A DNA stretch of 64,000 nucleotides from Gnetum montanum (GCA_015680685.1 MNCI01005332.1:70129-134128); one strand, 5' to 3'. Numbered from the stretch's first letter, positions 1 through 12,184 are shown. Made by a program: numbers and translations. The notes: generated by a model not told the origin, from the sequence alone.

Positions 1-2670
1 ACGTGTGTTCTATGTTATTGAGTCTCGAGTGATCAATTATTTGGACAGTGAGCCCATTACACCCACTCATCCATTCTACAAATAAGAGGTTCTGTTCAAG
101 GGTACAGTGATATTCTTGACATTCTTAAAAACTTAAAACTAATTTTGTGTTCATTGTACCTAGAATGAAGAAGGATGGACCAAGAGGGAATGATTAGGGT
201 GTGACATCAAGGGGACTTGTGGATTATCTTTGGTGACGTTTGTCGGAGTTATCATGTAACATGGTTGTACTAAGATCCTTGTAGATCTAATAAAAATGGG
301 AGTAAGAGTAATCAAAAGGGCACTCAAAAGTTAATGCTGTGCTAGGGGGTCCCACTGGAAAGACATGCATCCATGCTTGAAGGTTGGTGGCTTCTCTAGA
401 TTCAATATTCAAAAAAAAGAGAAAAAAAAAGAGCAGAAAAACAAAGTACCACAAAACAAAAGTCACTCCTCCCTTGAATAAAATGCCAAGTGATCGTATG
501 CCTTGTTGTTGTGATACTCTCATAGTTGGTCATCATGGGATGAAACAATGCGATGTCACTATTTAGAGGAATGGACTTGGTCCTGATCTTGGAACGATGG
601 GTTAATGACATGTTAATCATGCTTTGCATGCAGGATTCATTATGCCCTGGGTTAGTTACTTCATGTCCCAATCTCTACGATCCCTTTCTCTAGTTCATCT
701 CATCTCATTTTTCATGTAATTGTAGCTTGTGTCATGTGTAACATAGAATTCGTACCTCATTCCGGTGATATTTACATGTGTGTGTTTTGTGGAGTTAGTG
801 TGGATTACATTTAACCCTTCTAGTGCCCATGGACACTTTTAAGTGTGGTTACACAAGGGCATTATAGGTTGGAACCTGCTTTGGGGAGGATCCACTTGTG
901 TAATCTTTTGTAATTTTCACTTATGACACAGCTCAAACACACCATTTATTACCCCCAGCATATTGTTCATGATATTCTTTCCCTTATTACTATCCCTTCG
1001 ATTCAACATTCCTATGAATCATCACATAGCCTTTTTTTCTACCATCTGAGGTCCTTATTGATAAATTCCACACCATCATAAATTTCGTGCCTTCAGAACC
1101 AGTTGAATTACCTTGGAATCCTATAACAATCATCCAGATGTCCTTCGTTTACATCGTTTAATTTGAAAAGAAATATTAAAAATTTGGTACATTCTCTAAG
1201 TGCCCTAACTTGGATGAAAATATATATACATGACCTCCCCACAACACTTACCATCATTTTTCCACTATTCACACGGGGGAGTTTTTCGAATTTTTTCTCT
1301 ACGACTTGCGATTGTGAGACCCTTGCTTTTATACCTATATCTTGCTTGCTAGTACTCCGATTTTCATTTCGTCTAAACCTACTTGAACCCAGAATGTTTA
1401 GCTTAGTCGTGGGGGAAGGGCACATGTCGAATAGCACATAAATTTTTTGAAATTCATCATCACCTGAAGGAAATCTTTAAGGGTAACTAGTTGTAAAATT
1501 AAGAATAAAATGTGTCAAAAAAATTTCATCCCCTTAGCTATATCAGAAAATTAAATTTAGAAACCACCTAAGCAAAGAGGACTCAACATTATAATCTTTC
1601 GGGGACATGTTCTTCCAATAATTAACATCAAATGGCAATAAAGTAAATCTATTAAGGCAAGCAGTAAGGTATAACCTACCTTTGGTAACAACCTTACTAA
1701 CGATTGGTCTCGTGTGATTGCAGATGGCCCCAAAACATAGACAACAAGAAGGTCCTGCTCAAGGTGCGATCGAACAATCTCGAAGAGGTGGAAGACAAGA
1801 TCCTGCTAGACAACATACAAAATAGGAGAAACAATCATTTAGCATTCATTAAGAGGATCCTCCTACTGTACAATCAAGGTAGGCGAAGGAGGAGCTGCTG
1901 TAGCATCTGAACAGGGATGATATCTCACGCTGACCTAGGATTGTATTCAGACCATCCATGAAAGGTCCATATTCACTATAGCTATCATGGAATTAAACTT
2001 TGGACCTTTCGTAGAATTTTCCTTAGAGGCTATTAGGGATCACCTCAAAGGATCCCCATTATGGCCTACCCTCTCTGAAAGCGATGCCTAGTACTTAGGG
2101 GAAATGTACCAATTTTGGCACAATAAAGAAGAAGACACCATGATTAAAAATTGTGGTGTGACTATTGACTTCTCTATTCAAGCCATTTTGGAAGTATTAA
2201 ACCTTCTGAATACAGGGCCAAAAGTTGCTTGGTACTAGCTGGACACTTTCAAAACCAAGCAACTTAATAAACTGTTGATAGAGAATAAAAGGGTGGCGAA
2301 AGAAAAAGAGAAGGCTGACTAGGATGCCTCTATGGCACAAGAAAAAACTTACATGTATGCCAAAGCACTCAATGCCTTACAAGAGGAGAAACTCCAGGCC
2401 ATACTTTGATGCCATCAAATTCTAAGACCTGGAGTGCAAGAAAAGGGAAAGACACCTATGGAGGAGCCACCGCCACCAAGAACTACATGAGTTCCACCAT
2501 TTTGTAATCATCAGATTTTCTTTTGTGTTGTGTCTCAATTTTTTTTGACTCCATACTACGGCATGAATCCATTCTAGTTAGTCAATAATCCCATACCTAT
2601 CCACTATGTAATCAATGGAGCTTCTTCTCTCTGTAACTCGAGGATGAGTTTTTATTTAGTTATGGGGGTA
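1..2670 (+). mobile_element. 3' internal part of an Athila-like Ty3/gypsy retrotransposon, cut by the window edge
   Basis: This stretch precedes an LTR of the same family as the full element at 16873-28916. Short blocks match the 3' internal region of that element read on its coding strand: the motif around 865-895 (CCTGC..TGGGGAGGA.CCACTT) matches the reverse complement near 20520-20560, GTTAGTCAATAATCCCATAC near 2577-2597 matches near 17790, and the last 25 bases (TTTAGT.ATGG..GTA) match the bases just inside the other element's 3' LTR. The last bases (TATGGGGGTA) are purine-rich and probably the polypurine tract. No gag or pol is visible; those would lie left of the window. Bases 1-1700 have no convincing ORF. 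Confidence 0.7.
1724..2490 (+). pseudogene. Decayed env-position 3' ORF of the Athila-like element
   Basis: An ATG (MAPKHRQQEG...) follows directly after a splice-acceptor-like TGATTGCAG. Reading on, the frame encodes a Gln/Arg/Gly-rich N-terminus, a middle part (MELNFGPFVEF..LEAIRDHL), then a Lys/Glu/Ala-rich stretch likely to form a coiled coil (LLIENKRVAKEKEKAD) and a Pro-rich end (EEPPPPR). It is broken by several TAG/TGA stops, mostly where CAG, CGA or TGG would fit. The element at 16873-28916 has an ORF in the same place, also starting MAP after GATTACAG. Athila elements carry an env-like third ORF in this position, expressed from spliced RNA. I see no signal peptide or membrane span, so env is a position label, not a function. 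Confidence 0.6.
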
Positions 2671-3224
2671 TGATGACTTAGGAACTTGTTGGCTATGATA
2701 TCGCTGCTGTGATATCACACCCGTGATATCCTATGGGCTGCGATATCGCGTACGCGATATCACATCAGCTGCGATATCACGTACACGATATCATGGCCAA
2801 TAATGTCTATAAATAAGAGGAAGCTTTCCCAATTTTAGGCATCTAGTTTTAGTTCCTTAGCGAAGCTCTGGTAGTTTTCCCCTTCCAGAGATAGAATATT
2901 TTCTAGTGTCTACCCGTAGTGTGATGAATGTAATTGTACGACATCCTTTATTCGAGTGTGACGTACTTGGACACGCACATGACTGGAAATAAAAATCGAA
3001 ATTACTTCATCATTGTAGCATTCACTTAGTTTAATTAACTATATATTTAATTGTTATTTACTACTTTCTTACTGCTTTTCTAGTTAATCTCTCTCACCCT
3101 TAAACTCACGTTAAACTGCAGAATGAGTACGACTTGATTACGAGCATTTAAGTGTGACTACTTGGTAACCCAATAGCGTACCTAGGATCTGCACTTGGTA
3201 ATCCCAGTGGTAATCGTGCACGAA
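2671..3224 (+). repeat. 3' LTR of the Athila-like element, 3' end lost
   Basis: Starts TGATGACTTAGG, matching the start of the other LTRs of this family (16873-17723 and 28051-28916 in reverse, solo copies at 7067 and 57666). It has the GATATC array and a TATAAATA box. The downstream half matches the other copies (CTTGGTAACCC, CTTGGTAATCCCAG) but the expected end (GGGGTACCTCG..CTCATCA) is missing: homology stops near 3224, where SINE-like sequence begins. Confidence 0.75.
2697..2815 (+). promoter_or_regulatory. U3 palindrome array (7 x GATATC) plus TATA box
   Basis: Seven exact GATATC sites lie at 2697, 2711, 2725, 2742, 2756, 2773 and 2787, several extended to GCGATATCGC-type palindromes. 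TATAAATA follows at 2808-2815. Spacing of 14-17 bp suggests tandem duplication of a palindromic unit. The solo LTR at 57666-58540 has the same motif at the same place. Confidence 0.75.
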
Positions 3225-3250
3225 ACATAGATATATTCCAAGGTATTTTT

Positions 3251-3405
3251 GGGGTGTTGGAACTTGAAATAAATGAAACATAGATATATTCCAAGATATA
3301 TATTCTAATTAGAATCTTATATAACTTAGCATTTCTTGTAGAAATAAAACCCATAACCTAGAGCTTCCAAATTAAGTTTCTTACCACTAGGCTAACAATT
3401 CATTG
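3251..3405 (-). mobile_element. tRNA-derived SINE, copy 1
   Basis: On the minus strand it begins CAATGAATTGTTAGCCTAGTGGTAAG.. (box A-like TAGCCTAGTGG) and has the box B-like ATGGGTTTTATTTC about 44 bp further on. It ends in TTCCAACACCCC. It aligns along its length with the copies at 39518-39670 and 39710-39869. A partial copy of its own internal sequence (CATAGATATATTCCAAG) also sits just outside at about 3227-3245, where the LTR breaks off. No clear target duplication. Confidence 0.75.
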
Positions 3406-4799
3406 TTAAACGCATTATTTTTTATTTTGTATCAATGCTTAGCATTGCATTTACTAAAAAAAGATGTCAATGTTTGTTATTTGTATAGCTTACATCATCT
3501 TTGCCTCTTTGAAGACTTCCTCATCTTGAACTAGTTCTCATATGTTTAAAACAAGTATTAATAGGAAGTCTTTGATGAATAAGACATCATAAAAAATACA
3601 AATTTTAAGAAAGGTAGGGGCTCTCTAAATATCTTTCATTTTCCTTGTTCAAAAGTACCATGATAATTGTATTTTCAAAGACTTATTAAATTTGATATGA
3701 ATAAAATTGTTCTTTGTAATAATTTTGTAAGTAACTTTGAAATTAAAATGGAAATAAAATCTACCATCCTTTCAAAAAATATTTGGACAAGCCTGATACA
3801 AAGTATTATCAACTTTAAATAAATTATCAAGATTAGAAATTAATATTTCTAAATTGTTTTTCTTCTTTCTATTCAAATCATAGATGTTAGAAACTTCATT
3901 TCATGTTATTCATCTATCATGCATATGTAGAAAAGAAACTACAATGATCTCAAACTTACTTGAAATGGTATGCAATCTAGATGAATAGTGGCCCTAGTTA
4001 CTTCATTAAAAGGAAGCTAACATGGGCTAATTTGCTTAATCATATCTTGTGAAACTATAATATAATTGTAATTCCAATATTTAGTAAGCTTGCATATCTT
4101 CCAAAATTTTTTAAGAAAAGGGAAAAACTAGAAATAGAAATGGCCTAAGTGAAAATAAAGTAGTGAAGAAAGTTATTAGAAGACAAACTATTATCATTCT
4201 TAGGTTTTTCTTGTATAAGTTTGTTTCTTAAAAGAAATATTCAAACATCATCTTCATTAATGCACTTTGCAATTCATTTTTCTATAAGAAAAATATCCTA
4301 GTTATAATAATTTATGAAGCCAAGTCCTTTAGCTTTCTTGCTACTAGTGCAAATATCTCAAATAACTCTAGAAAAATCTTTTCTATGTTGCTTAGCTAAC
4401 TAAAGAAATCAACAAATAATACAGTTAGTTTTATCATAAGAAAGTTTAGAAGTAACCTAACAACTAGAGCAATAACCATGAAATGATTAAAGCATCTACA
4501 TAATAACTATAACTTTACCAGAAAGGGTGAGATTTTTTTCTTTTCATTTATCAAGCTTATTTTCAATTTTATCAACCATATAATTCCATAAAATAGCAAC
4601 ATTATGTTCAAAAGAAAAAGGTATTCCTAAACTTTTGAAGACAGAATCTTTTTTCAAGACTTTCCAAAGGTTGAGAGTAATTCATTCATTAATATTTCCA
4701 TTACAATAAACAATAGATTTTTTTGATATGATACAATAGCTTAATAACATGCATTAATCCTTCATTCAAGCTAAAAAAAAGTATTGATATGTTGCAGAG

Positions 4800-5560
4800 A
4801 ATTGTTAATTATAAAAAATGAATCATTTGCAAAGTCTATGTTCAACAATTGTGTACCTCAATCATAAATTAAAATTTGCTTTTATGATATTATTTTATAA
4901 ATCATAATGCAGATTATGTGAAAGAAAGTCTATAGTAATAATAAAAAGATAAGAAGCTAGAAGACAACCTTGATGAACTAATCACTGAAAAGAAAAAGAG
5001 GAACTCAATCTACAATTAGTAGCAACTTAAGTATTAGCATCAATGCGTAACATACAAACAAGATAAATAAAATAATATTTAAATCCTAGTTTATATAGAC
5101 AAGAAATAATGAAATTTTATTCAATCCTATCATAAGCTTTAGTATAATCTAACTTAAAAAAATCAATGTCTTGGTCAGTATCAAAAGCCCATAGCATTCT
5201 TTTGTAATCTGCAATAACATTATATACGATATACCTAACTTTAAGAAAACTAGTCTTCCCATGTTTGATGATATCTTTTATAACATTTTAAATTTAGAAA
5301 GATATGCATTTAAATAAAATTTTATAAGTATTATTAAGAAGAGTAATACACCTCCAATTACCAATATGTTGAATATCTCCCTTTTCATGATGAAGAGGAA
5401 TCACACATTTATTAATATTGTTACCAAAAGAAACTTTTTTAATGGCTTTTTGGAAAACATGAAAGAGATAACTTTCAACAATGTCCCAAATCTTTTTAAA
5501 AAATTTAATTGAAAACCCATCCTATCTTAGAGCTTTACCATATGCTAAAATAAAAGTTGT
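4800..5560 (-). pseudogene. LINE ORF2 reverse transcriptase domain, broken
   Basis: Minus-strand reading near 5555-5470 gives GKALR*DGFSIKFFKKIWDI, the LINE pattern G-K-A-P-G-P-D-G-F..F..WDI. Near 5160-5100 it gives FFKLDYTKAYDRIE* (LDxxKAYDR, the first catalytic Asp block). Near 4860-4820 it gives LLNIDFANDSFFI, matching the FADD catalytic box with the second Asp changed to Asn. Stops and frameshifts are frequent. Inactive. Confidence 0.8.
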
Positions 5561-5946
5561 TGCTTTGATTTCTTCCACTATAATTTCTACTTCAAGAATA
5601 TTTTGATGCACTTTTGTTATAAGATTAGAAATATGTGTATTAGAGGTCTTAAAGGATTCCCTCCTAAAAACCTCAAAAAAATAAAAGAAAAATAATTTGC
5701 TAAGAAAGTATTAATCATCTCATAATCTATAATGATAGAATCATTTATATAAAAGGATTCTAGTTTAGGTACTTGATCCTTTGTTTTTAGAAATTTTAAA
5801 ATTCCTTGCAAAGATCATCTTCAATTTTTAGCCAACCCATGCAACCTTTAGTGAGAGTACTTTTAGCTTCATAAGAATCCTAACATTGTTTAGTATAATA
5901 AGCTTTAGCCAAGGCTTTTGGAGTTCAAAATCAATAGGATTCTAGT

Positions 5947-6945
5947 CTAAAAAAATTTGCATTTGCTTGATAGATTCTTTAATATCTTGTTCAACTTGAT
6001 GCTTACACTTAGTAAATTATTTTTCAAATTATCTAGTATAATTTCTAACTCTACATGTAGTTGATTGCCACCAGATAGTCTAACCAATATCATGAGTAGT
6101 TTTTTTTCTATATTCCATAGAGACTTCAAAATACTTTTTCCAGTAGGACTTGTGAACATATTAGCATTCATACAAAATAGCTCATGCTTCTTAAAGGAGG
6201 AAGAATTAATTCTAGAGAGAAAAATGCTAATAGGAATATGGTCTAACAAAGTAGCATCTATATGCACTTCTAGTTTCCTTGTAGGCTTCCAAAAGGAAAC
6301 ATTAGAGAGGTAAAATCTATCAAGTCAACAATAAATTCTATCAATACCTTGTTGATAATTACAATAAGTACAATACTTCTTATTTGAATGATGTGGAAAT
6401 GAAAAGCTAATATTAAAAAAAAATTCTTTAAAATTTCACTAATCTTCCTTTTTTTCTTTATTTCTTTTTTTTAGAAGACATATTAAGGGGAATACCACCA
6501 AGTTTATCTAAATGAGTTTCAACCATATGAAATCACCTGCAATAATCCAAGGAACTTTAGGTAAAGATAGAAGATGTGTTCAAACCTTTAATTTATCTTT
6601 CGAATTAGTAGGAACATAAATGTTATAGAGTCCAAAGTCTCCTTTTTCATGATAAGTAGTCTAAATAACTCTTTTGAGGTTGTTAAAGCCACAACTTAAA
6701 ACTTTTTCAATTCAATTTTTATTAACTAGAATAGCAACACCTTCTTTATTAACTTCATGAGTAGTAGAAGAAACAATGAAGTTTTTAAAAATGAGATTAC
6801 CAATAAAACTAATATCATGAATTTTAATCTTGATTTCTTGCAGGAAAAAAATATCAAGATAAATTCCAATTTCAAACATACTCCATAGCAATCTTTGTTT
6901 GGGATCTATCAAAAAGGCCTTAAATGTAATATGATGAAATTAACA
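5947..6945 (-). pseudogene. LINE ORF2 apurinic/apyrimidinic-like endonuclease domain, broken
   Basis: The piece 6912-6712 reads IDPKQRLLW..., then DIFFLQEIKI (the W/FLQET block of LINE endonucleases) and GVAILVNKN (the GVAIL.. block). The piece 6267-5947 contains LLDHIPI, matching the catalytic (S)DHxPI block, then continues toward the RT. Block order and spacing fit an APE-type endonuclease at the N-terminus of ORF2. A frameshift separates the very start (about 6945) from the rest. Confidence 0.75.
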
Positions 6946-7066
6946 TTGGGATGTAGGGAAGGAGGTCCTCATTGTTGATTTTTCAAGCTCAACATTTGTT
7001 TCACAATCGATGTCACTAATAGGTTACATTTAGAATAGTAGTAGAAGGAGAGAGCGAATGAGATAC

Positions 7067-7958
7067 TGATGAGAGTGGTTACTCTAATAATTAGAGTGGT
7101 TATTATTAGAGTAGTTACTTTAATTATTAGAGCAGTTACTCTAATTATGTACCTGAGCATAATTATTTCTATTGTTAGCGTAGCAATTCATTTTGATCAA
7201 TTATAGTTCCCAGGCACACAATAGGGAGTAATTCAGAAGAGGAAGTCTAGTAGCAGGTAAGTAGCAAAACTCTTGTAGTTAGATTTTTTTCCAAGTGCTC
7301 ATAGTAGGAGGTCAAAGTGTGGACAGATCTTTATTCAAGCATTATGTACCTGAGCATACCTTATGTATGGTAATAAAGAAGAGCTCTTCGTTTCATCCTT
7401 GCAGCACTTGAGATTTGTTTTCTTACACATTTAGTTTATTTTATTTTCTCATGCATTTATTTTATTTTATGCACTTTACATTTCTATTGTTAGCGTAGCA
7501 ATTCATTTTGATCAATTAAGCAAATCGTTAAAATACACTTAGTATGATCACTTCGAGCATGCGTGTAACACTTGGTAACCTTGTAACAACTAGGGTTTGG
7601 TAATCTTGGTAGTGTTGCACTAGTTCAGGATGTATATGAAAAGTGAGAACGAATACTGGTGTTAATATTAGTTAAAACGTAATTAATTAGTAGTTAAGTT
7701 AAATTAGTCACTTAGTTATCTCTCTCTTTCCTTATTAGTAGTAGGACATGAAAACATAAAAGATATTAAAATCATATACCTCAAGTTTACTTAACGCTAC
7801 AATCATGACATACAAGTAAGTTTGAAAAGACAACAATCAACTAACCTGTCCTTGTTCTATAAAGGCGCATAGGCACTTAGTCTTTGGAATTCGACTGGAT
7901 CATGCATGAAACGCTTGTATTCGTATGGTTGAGCGTAGGGGTACCTCGTCGCTCATCA
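7067..7958 (+). mobile_element. Solo LTR of the Athila-like family
   Basis: Begins TGATGAGAGTGG and ends GCTCATCA, flanked on both sides by GATAC (7062-7066 and 7959-7963), a perfect 5-bp target duplication. The 3' part (GGATCATGCATGAAACGC, ATTCGTATGGTTGAGCG, GGGGTACCTCG) matches the LTRs of the 16873-28916 element. No internal region remains, so it is a recombination product. Instead of GATATC it carries repeats of GAGTGGTTACTCTAAT and TAATTATTAGAG at 7072-7145. About 45 bp (TTGTTAGCGTAGCAATTC..) occurs twice, near 7172 and 7487. Confidence 0.9.
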
Positions 7959-7963
7959 GATAC

Positions 7964-9122
7964 TTTTAAGATTATTACATTGAAATCAATATCTGTAGAC
8001 CTTTTCTTTTATGTTGCACTAAGTGAAATCCATTTACATTAGTATTTTCACTACTAGTCCCTAGTAAAAATTCCTTTTCTATTAAAGAGGAATTCTCTTT
8101 AGATATCAAAGTTTTATTGGCACCTTTAGATTTAAAAGGATTTGTAAAAGGCTAAGAACTTATTAAAGAAGATTTCTTTTGTGCTTGTTGAAAACTACTC
8201 TTATTTGCTTTTTCTATAAATCGTTATTTCTTTGTCTCACAACCAAATTTTTTATTGAGAATAAGACAGATTCCAATAACATAGTTTTTATGATGATAAT
8301 AGTTTCAACATCATCACCAATTATAGTATGTAATTTTTTGGGATAAACATTAATTACCAACCTTGATTTTTAATTCTATCTTCCTCTACCATAAATCAAT
8401 TTTTACAAAATGTGTATGCTGCATCCCATCTAGTAATGTTTTTGACTCTACCTTCAAGATTGTACCAATGTTACTGATAATTTCACCTCCAACACTTTGA
8501 AAAATAAGAGAAAGATTTTTTAATTTAATCCATTAAGGAATTTTAGAGTACTTAGCAGAATAGAGATCAAAATATAGTTTTCATTCTTGAGTAATAAAAA
8601 GTATTATGTTGATCCATAAAAACTTTAAAATCTAATCATTTTTTAACTATTTTTGAATAGGCCAATTCAAAAAGCAAAAAAGATTTAGAAAAATAGCAAG
8701 CATGCAAAATATTAATTCTATATCATTCAAGGATAACCTAAATTATTAGTGTAAAACCCTTATTTGGGTGAATAAATACAATAATTTATAAAAAAATATA
8801 TCATAAAGCAATTTCTTTTGACAAAGATTATTATAAATTATTAGGTAAAACAAAATCAAAATCTTTAGAATTCTTCATAATCTTTATAATCTAAGAGATA
8901 TTAGTATCTTCCATCTTCAAATTATTCCTCACTACAAAAAATATACTCTAATAACTGCATAAGAAGCCCTTGAGATTGACAAAAATTTCTCCTCCCAAAA
9001 AAAATAGATTTAAATTTCAACAATGACTTATCATCTATCCTATTGTATTGTATGGATGTGCTATTTGGGAACTTTGGCCTAGTGCTAAACTTTGGAAAGA
9101 TATTGAAAGATGCAAGAAACAT
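7964..9122 (-). pseudogene. LINE ORF1-like region, broken
   Basis: It continues the LINE beyond the solo LTR. On the minus strand near 8300-8240 the reading NYYHHKNYVIGICLI resembles a CCHC knuckle (C-x2-C-x4-H-x4-C, here with Tyr/His/Val in place of three ligands), the usual nucleic-acid-binding element of plant LINE ORF1. A piece at 9122-8922 reads MFLASFNIFPKFSTRPKFP. Everything else is too decayed to align by eye. Assigned mostly by position. Confidence 0.45.
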
Positions 9123-9680
9123 TTCTTCTTAATGAGTTAAAGGTGAAGATGCAGATATTTTACTCAATGTTATTATGTGAATGTAATATATTACCTTTAG
9201 ATGTAAATGCCATGTGTTAATTCATTACATACACTCATAACTTGCATATCTCAATATAAGAAAAATTCTCTAAAGTAGTTCTTAAGGATTCATGAGACCA
9301 CGATTGATATTTTTAAGAAATGCAATAGTTGAGAAAATAAAATATCTTTTGGAAGTAAGTGCAACAAAATCTTAAGCATATGCATTAGCTAGTGCCATTA
9401 GTAAGCTTCACTATAGTTTGCATCATTTTAGAATTGAAAGTGAAAGATGGATTCAACTCCCTCAAGAATAGTATACCTATAGGTTGTGCTAGTCATGAGC
9501 CCTTAAAAAATGAGTTGCATGTATTACTTTGTGATGCTACACTCCCATTTGAGATAGCAATATAATGTTGTAGCAAAAAAAACTTGTATGATTTGTTTTG
9601 GTTACTCAATTGGTGTTTGGTCAATTTGTAAAGTTTGTCCAATAGATCTTATAGATCATTGGATGCAATAAAACTTCAAT
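9123..9680. other. No recognisable gene
   Basis: AT-rich sequence between the LINE and the inverted repeat. I see no ORF, repeat or motif that I can name. Confidence 0.6.
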
Positions 9681-11778
9681 CTCATTATTGTTAATGCTTA
9701 AAAATTGAGATTGCAATATCACCATTAAATTGAAGCAAGAATATTTGCAAAGGTACAGAGGGCATCAAATCCATTTCCTTACTCAAGAGCCATAATATGG
9801 CCAAACATATAATTTCTACGACAACCAAAATGACAACAATAAAATGAAACCTTTTTGTTACTCAACCCAATTTTTCCAAAAGTGAAATTAAGCCTCAACC
9901 AAATTTATAACAAATCACACCTTTGCTAATACTTTTGTTCAACAATGAATGGTGAGTAGCAACAATCACATTATAAGAAGACACAACTTAACTAAACTAG
10001 GCACTAGTGAGGGTGATGATAAAGGGGAAAGTAAAAAGAGAGCGCCATGAACTTGCATATGGCCATTGGCCATGTGCTATGTGCTGCTGGGCTTCCATCC
10101 ATCATCATGTTCATGACTCATGACCCATGACAATGACCCCGTTTTGCTTTTTTTTTTCCTGTCGGCAGATATGAAAAAAAGAGCAAAAACCACGGAACCT
10201 TTGACGTTCCTAAAGGCCAATCCATGCAAACGCAATGTTTTCCTGGCACGCCCGTCCCAAACTTGATTTCGGTATGACCCAAACTTGGACCTTTGGCCTT
10301 CGGTTACCAAAGTAGCCCTTTCGTGATTTAGTGTGTTTGTTTATTCATTCGTGCTCCCTTGTTTTCTGTGATCTGTGTCATGCCGATGTCATGAATCTTG
10401 ATTCCCTGCTGCACACTTAACGATGAAATGAAGTTTCTGGTAAATTTCAGAACAGGAAAAGAGAGGTAAGATTTTAATGCACAATGCAGAACAAAGCAAG
10501 AATACTAGGCAAGGCAAGGCAAAGTGACCATTTCAATGTATATGTATAGATCCAGACAAAATTTCATTGGAAATTATGAAATACGCACCCATTGGGGATT
10601 TAATGCATTTCTGTAGGTGCTCCGGAATCCAATACGTACCCATTGCGGATTTAATGCATTTCTGTAGATCTATGTGCCGGAGATTCGCGATTCGGACAAA
10701 TTTTCAGCAACTGTTCGCATCGGATTCAGGAGCGCGTACAGAAGTGCAGTAAATTTGCAATGGGTACGTATTTCATAATTTCCAATGAAATTTTGTCTAC
10801 ATTTGTACTTATACATTGAAATGGTCGCCTTTCCTGGCCTCGTATTGTTCTGTATTTTGCATTAAAATCTTAGGTATCTTCTCCTGTTCTGAATGATACC
10901 AAAAATTTCATTTTATTGTTAAGTGGCAAGCAAGCAGTCAAGATTCATGCCAACGGATCACGGAAAACAAGGGAGTACCAATAAATACTCAAACACTATG
11001 GTAACCGAAGGCCCAAGGAGCAAGTATAGGTCATACGGAAATCAAGTTTTGGACAGGGGGTGCGAGGAAAACATTGCATTTGCATGGATTCGCCTGCCTT
11101 TGGGAGCTACATTCACGCGTGTTTATTGTTCATTGCTGGTTTTTGCTCTTTTTCTCATATCTCTGCTGAAAAAAACAAAAAACAAAACAGGGTCATCGTC
11201 ATGGGTCATGAGTCATCAATCATCAACATGATGATGGATTGGATGCTTGTTCAACCATTTTAAAAATCTGTTTGCTTATAAAGCAACCAATCCCACCAGC
11301 ACATGGCCAATGGCCTAATGGTGCTCTGTTTTTACTTTCCCCTTCATCATGACTAGTGCCTATTTTTCAGCATCTGAAAAGGTTTTTGATCATTGTAGGT
11401 GAGGTGAGTTCCTGGCTGTGCCTAGTTTAGTTAAGTTGTTTCTTTTAATGCGGTCATCTTTAATGTGGCCCTATGGCACTACTCACAGGTAGTACTCACA
11501 AGTAGTTGTTGAACAAAAGTATTAGCAGACCTGATTTGTTATAAATTTGGTTGAGGCTTGAGGCTTAATTTCATTTTTGGAAATATTGTATTGAGTAACA
11601 AACGGGTTTCATTTTATTGCTGTCATTTTGGTTGTTGCAGAAATTATATGTTTGGCCAGATCATGGCTCCTGAGTAAGGAAATGGATTCAATGCCCTCCA
11701 TACCTTTGCAAATTTTCTTACCTCAATTTAATGGTGATAATGCAATCTTCTGTGCAATTTTTAAGCATTAACAATATT
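9681..11778. repeat. 2.1-kb imperfect inverted repeat (foldback), arms about 1 kb
   Basis: The left arm from ATTATTGTTAATGC (about 9681) reads as the reverse complement of the right arm ending GCATTAACAATATTTTGG (about 11778). Matching blocks continue inward in order: CAAAGGTACAGAGGGCAT / ATGCCCTCCATACCTTTG; CCAAATTTATAACAAATC / GATTTGTTATAAATTTGG; CTTTGGCCTTCGGTTACC / GGTAACCGAAGGCCCAAG; and near the centre GACAAAATTTCATTGG / CCAATGAAATTTTGTC at 10555 and 10783. The core (about 10590-10770) has a duplicated CCCATTG.GGATTTAATGC on the left arm. It lies just 5' of laccase exon 1 and holds no coding frame. A transcript would fold into a long hairpin. Confidence 0.85.
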
Positions 11779-11954
11779 TTGGATTTACATTGTTCTATAT
11801 TTTACAATGTATTTTTATGATACATGAGATTTAATTTTTTAAAAAACTAATATATTTAAATTTTCTCTATCACTTCTCGGCTACGAACCCTCCCCACTTT
11901 TCTTGAGGCACACGTACCCAAACACGTTCAGAATCCTCAATTCCTCGCTTCCAC

Positions 11955-12095
11955 GAATCGGATTCAAAGCTGTAGGTGCTCCGGAATCAATGTGAACAGT
12001 TCATCAAAATTTATCCGGAATTGCAAATCTGTACAGGCTCCCGAATCCAACGCAACAGTTCATCAAAATTTATTCGGAATTATGAATCTCTGGTG
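11955..12095 (+). repeat. Tandem pair of about 61-bp units
   Basis: Two head-to-tail copies of a unit with the pattern GCTCC(G)GAATCC, then AACAGTTCATCAAAATTTAT and CGGAATT..GAATCT. A third, inverted copy lies in the core of the foldback repeat (about 10680-10740, reverse complement GCGCTCCTGAATCCGATGCG..). The unit therefore links the foldback core with the region just upstream of the laccase. Confidence 0.7.
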
Positions 12096-12184
12096 CATTG
12101 GTGTCTTCCGCGGCGTGGGCATAGCCTGCAGCTGACTTCATGTATCTGTGTTTTGGGATGATAAATAACTGGGGAAAACGGGCA

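Larger units (their letters stand above)
3406..9122 (-). mobile_element. LINE (non-LTR retrotransposon), decayed, split by a solo LTR
   Basis: Read on the minus strand, ORF1-like sequence (9122-7964) is followed by an endonuclease region (6945-5947) and a reverse transcriptase (about 5560-4800), the normal order of a plant L1-like LINE. The solo LTR at 7067-7958 lies between the ORF1 and ORF2 parts with a 5-bp target duplication, so the LINE was there first. Bases 3406-4800 on the minus strand should hold the RT C-terminus and 3' UTR but I recognise no motif there. Boundaries are approximate. Confidence 0.7.

Noticed and set aside
384-1441. Short open frames on both strands
   Set aside because: No motif and no similarity between strands or to the related element's coding parts; treated as noncoding 3' region.
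9681-11778. MicroRNA precursor
   Set aside because: Arms of about 1 kb with many indels are far larger than a plant miRNA hairpin; a small-RNA source at most.
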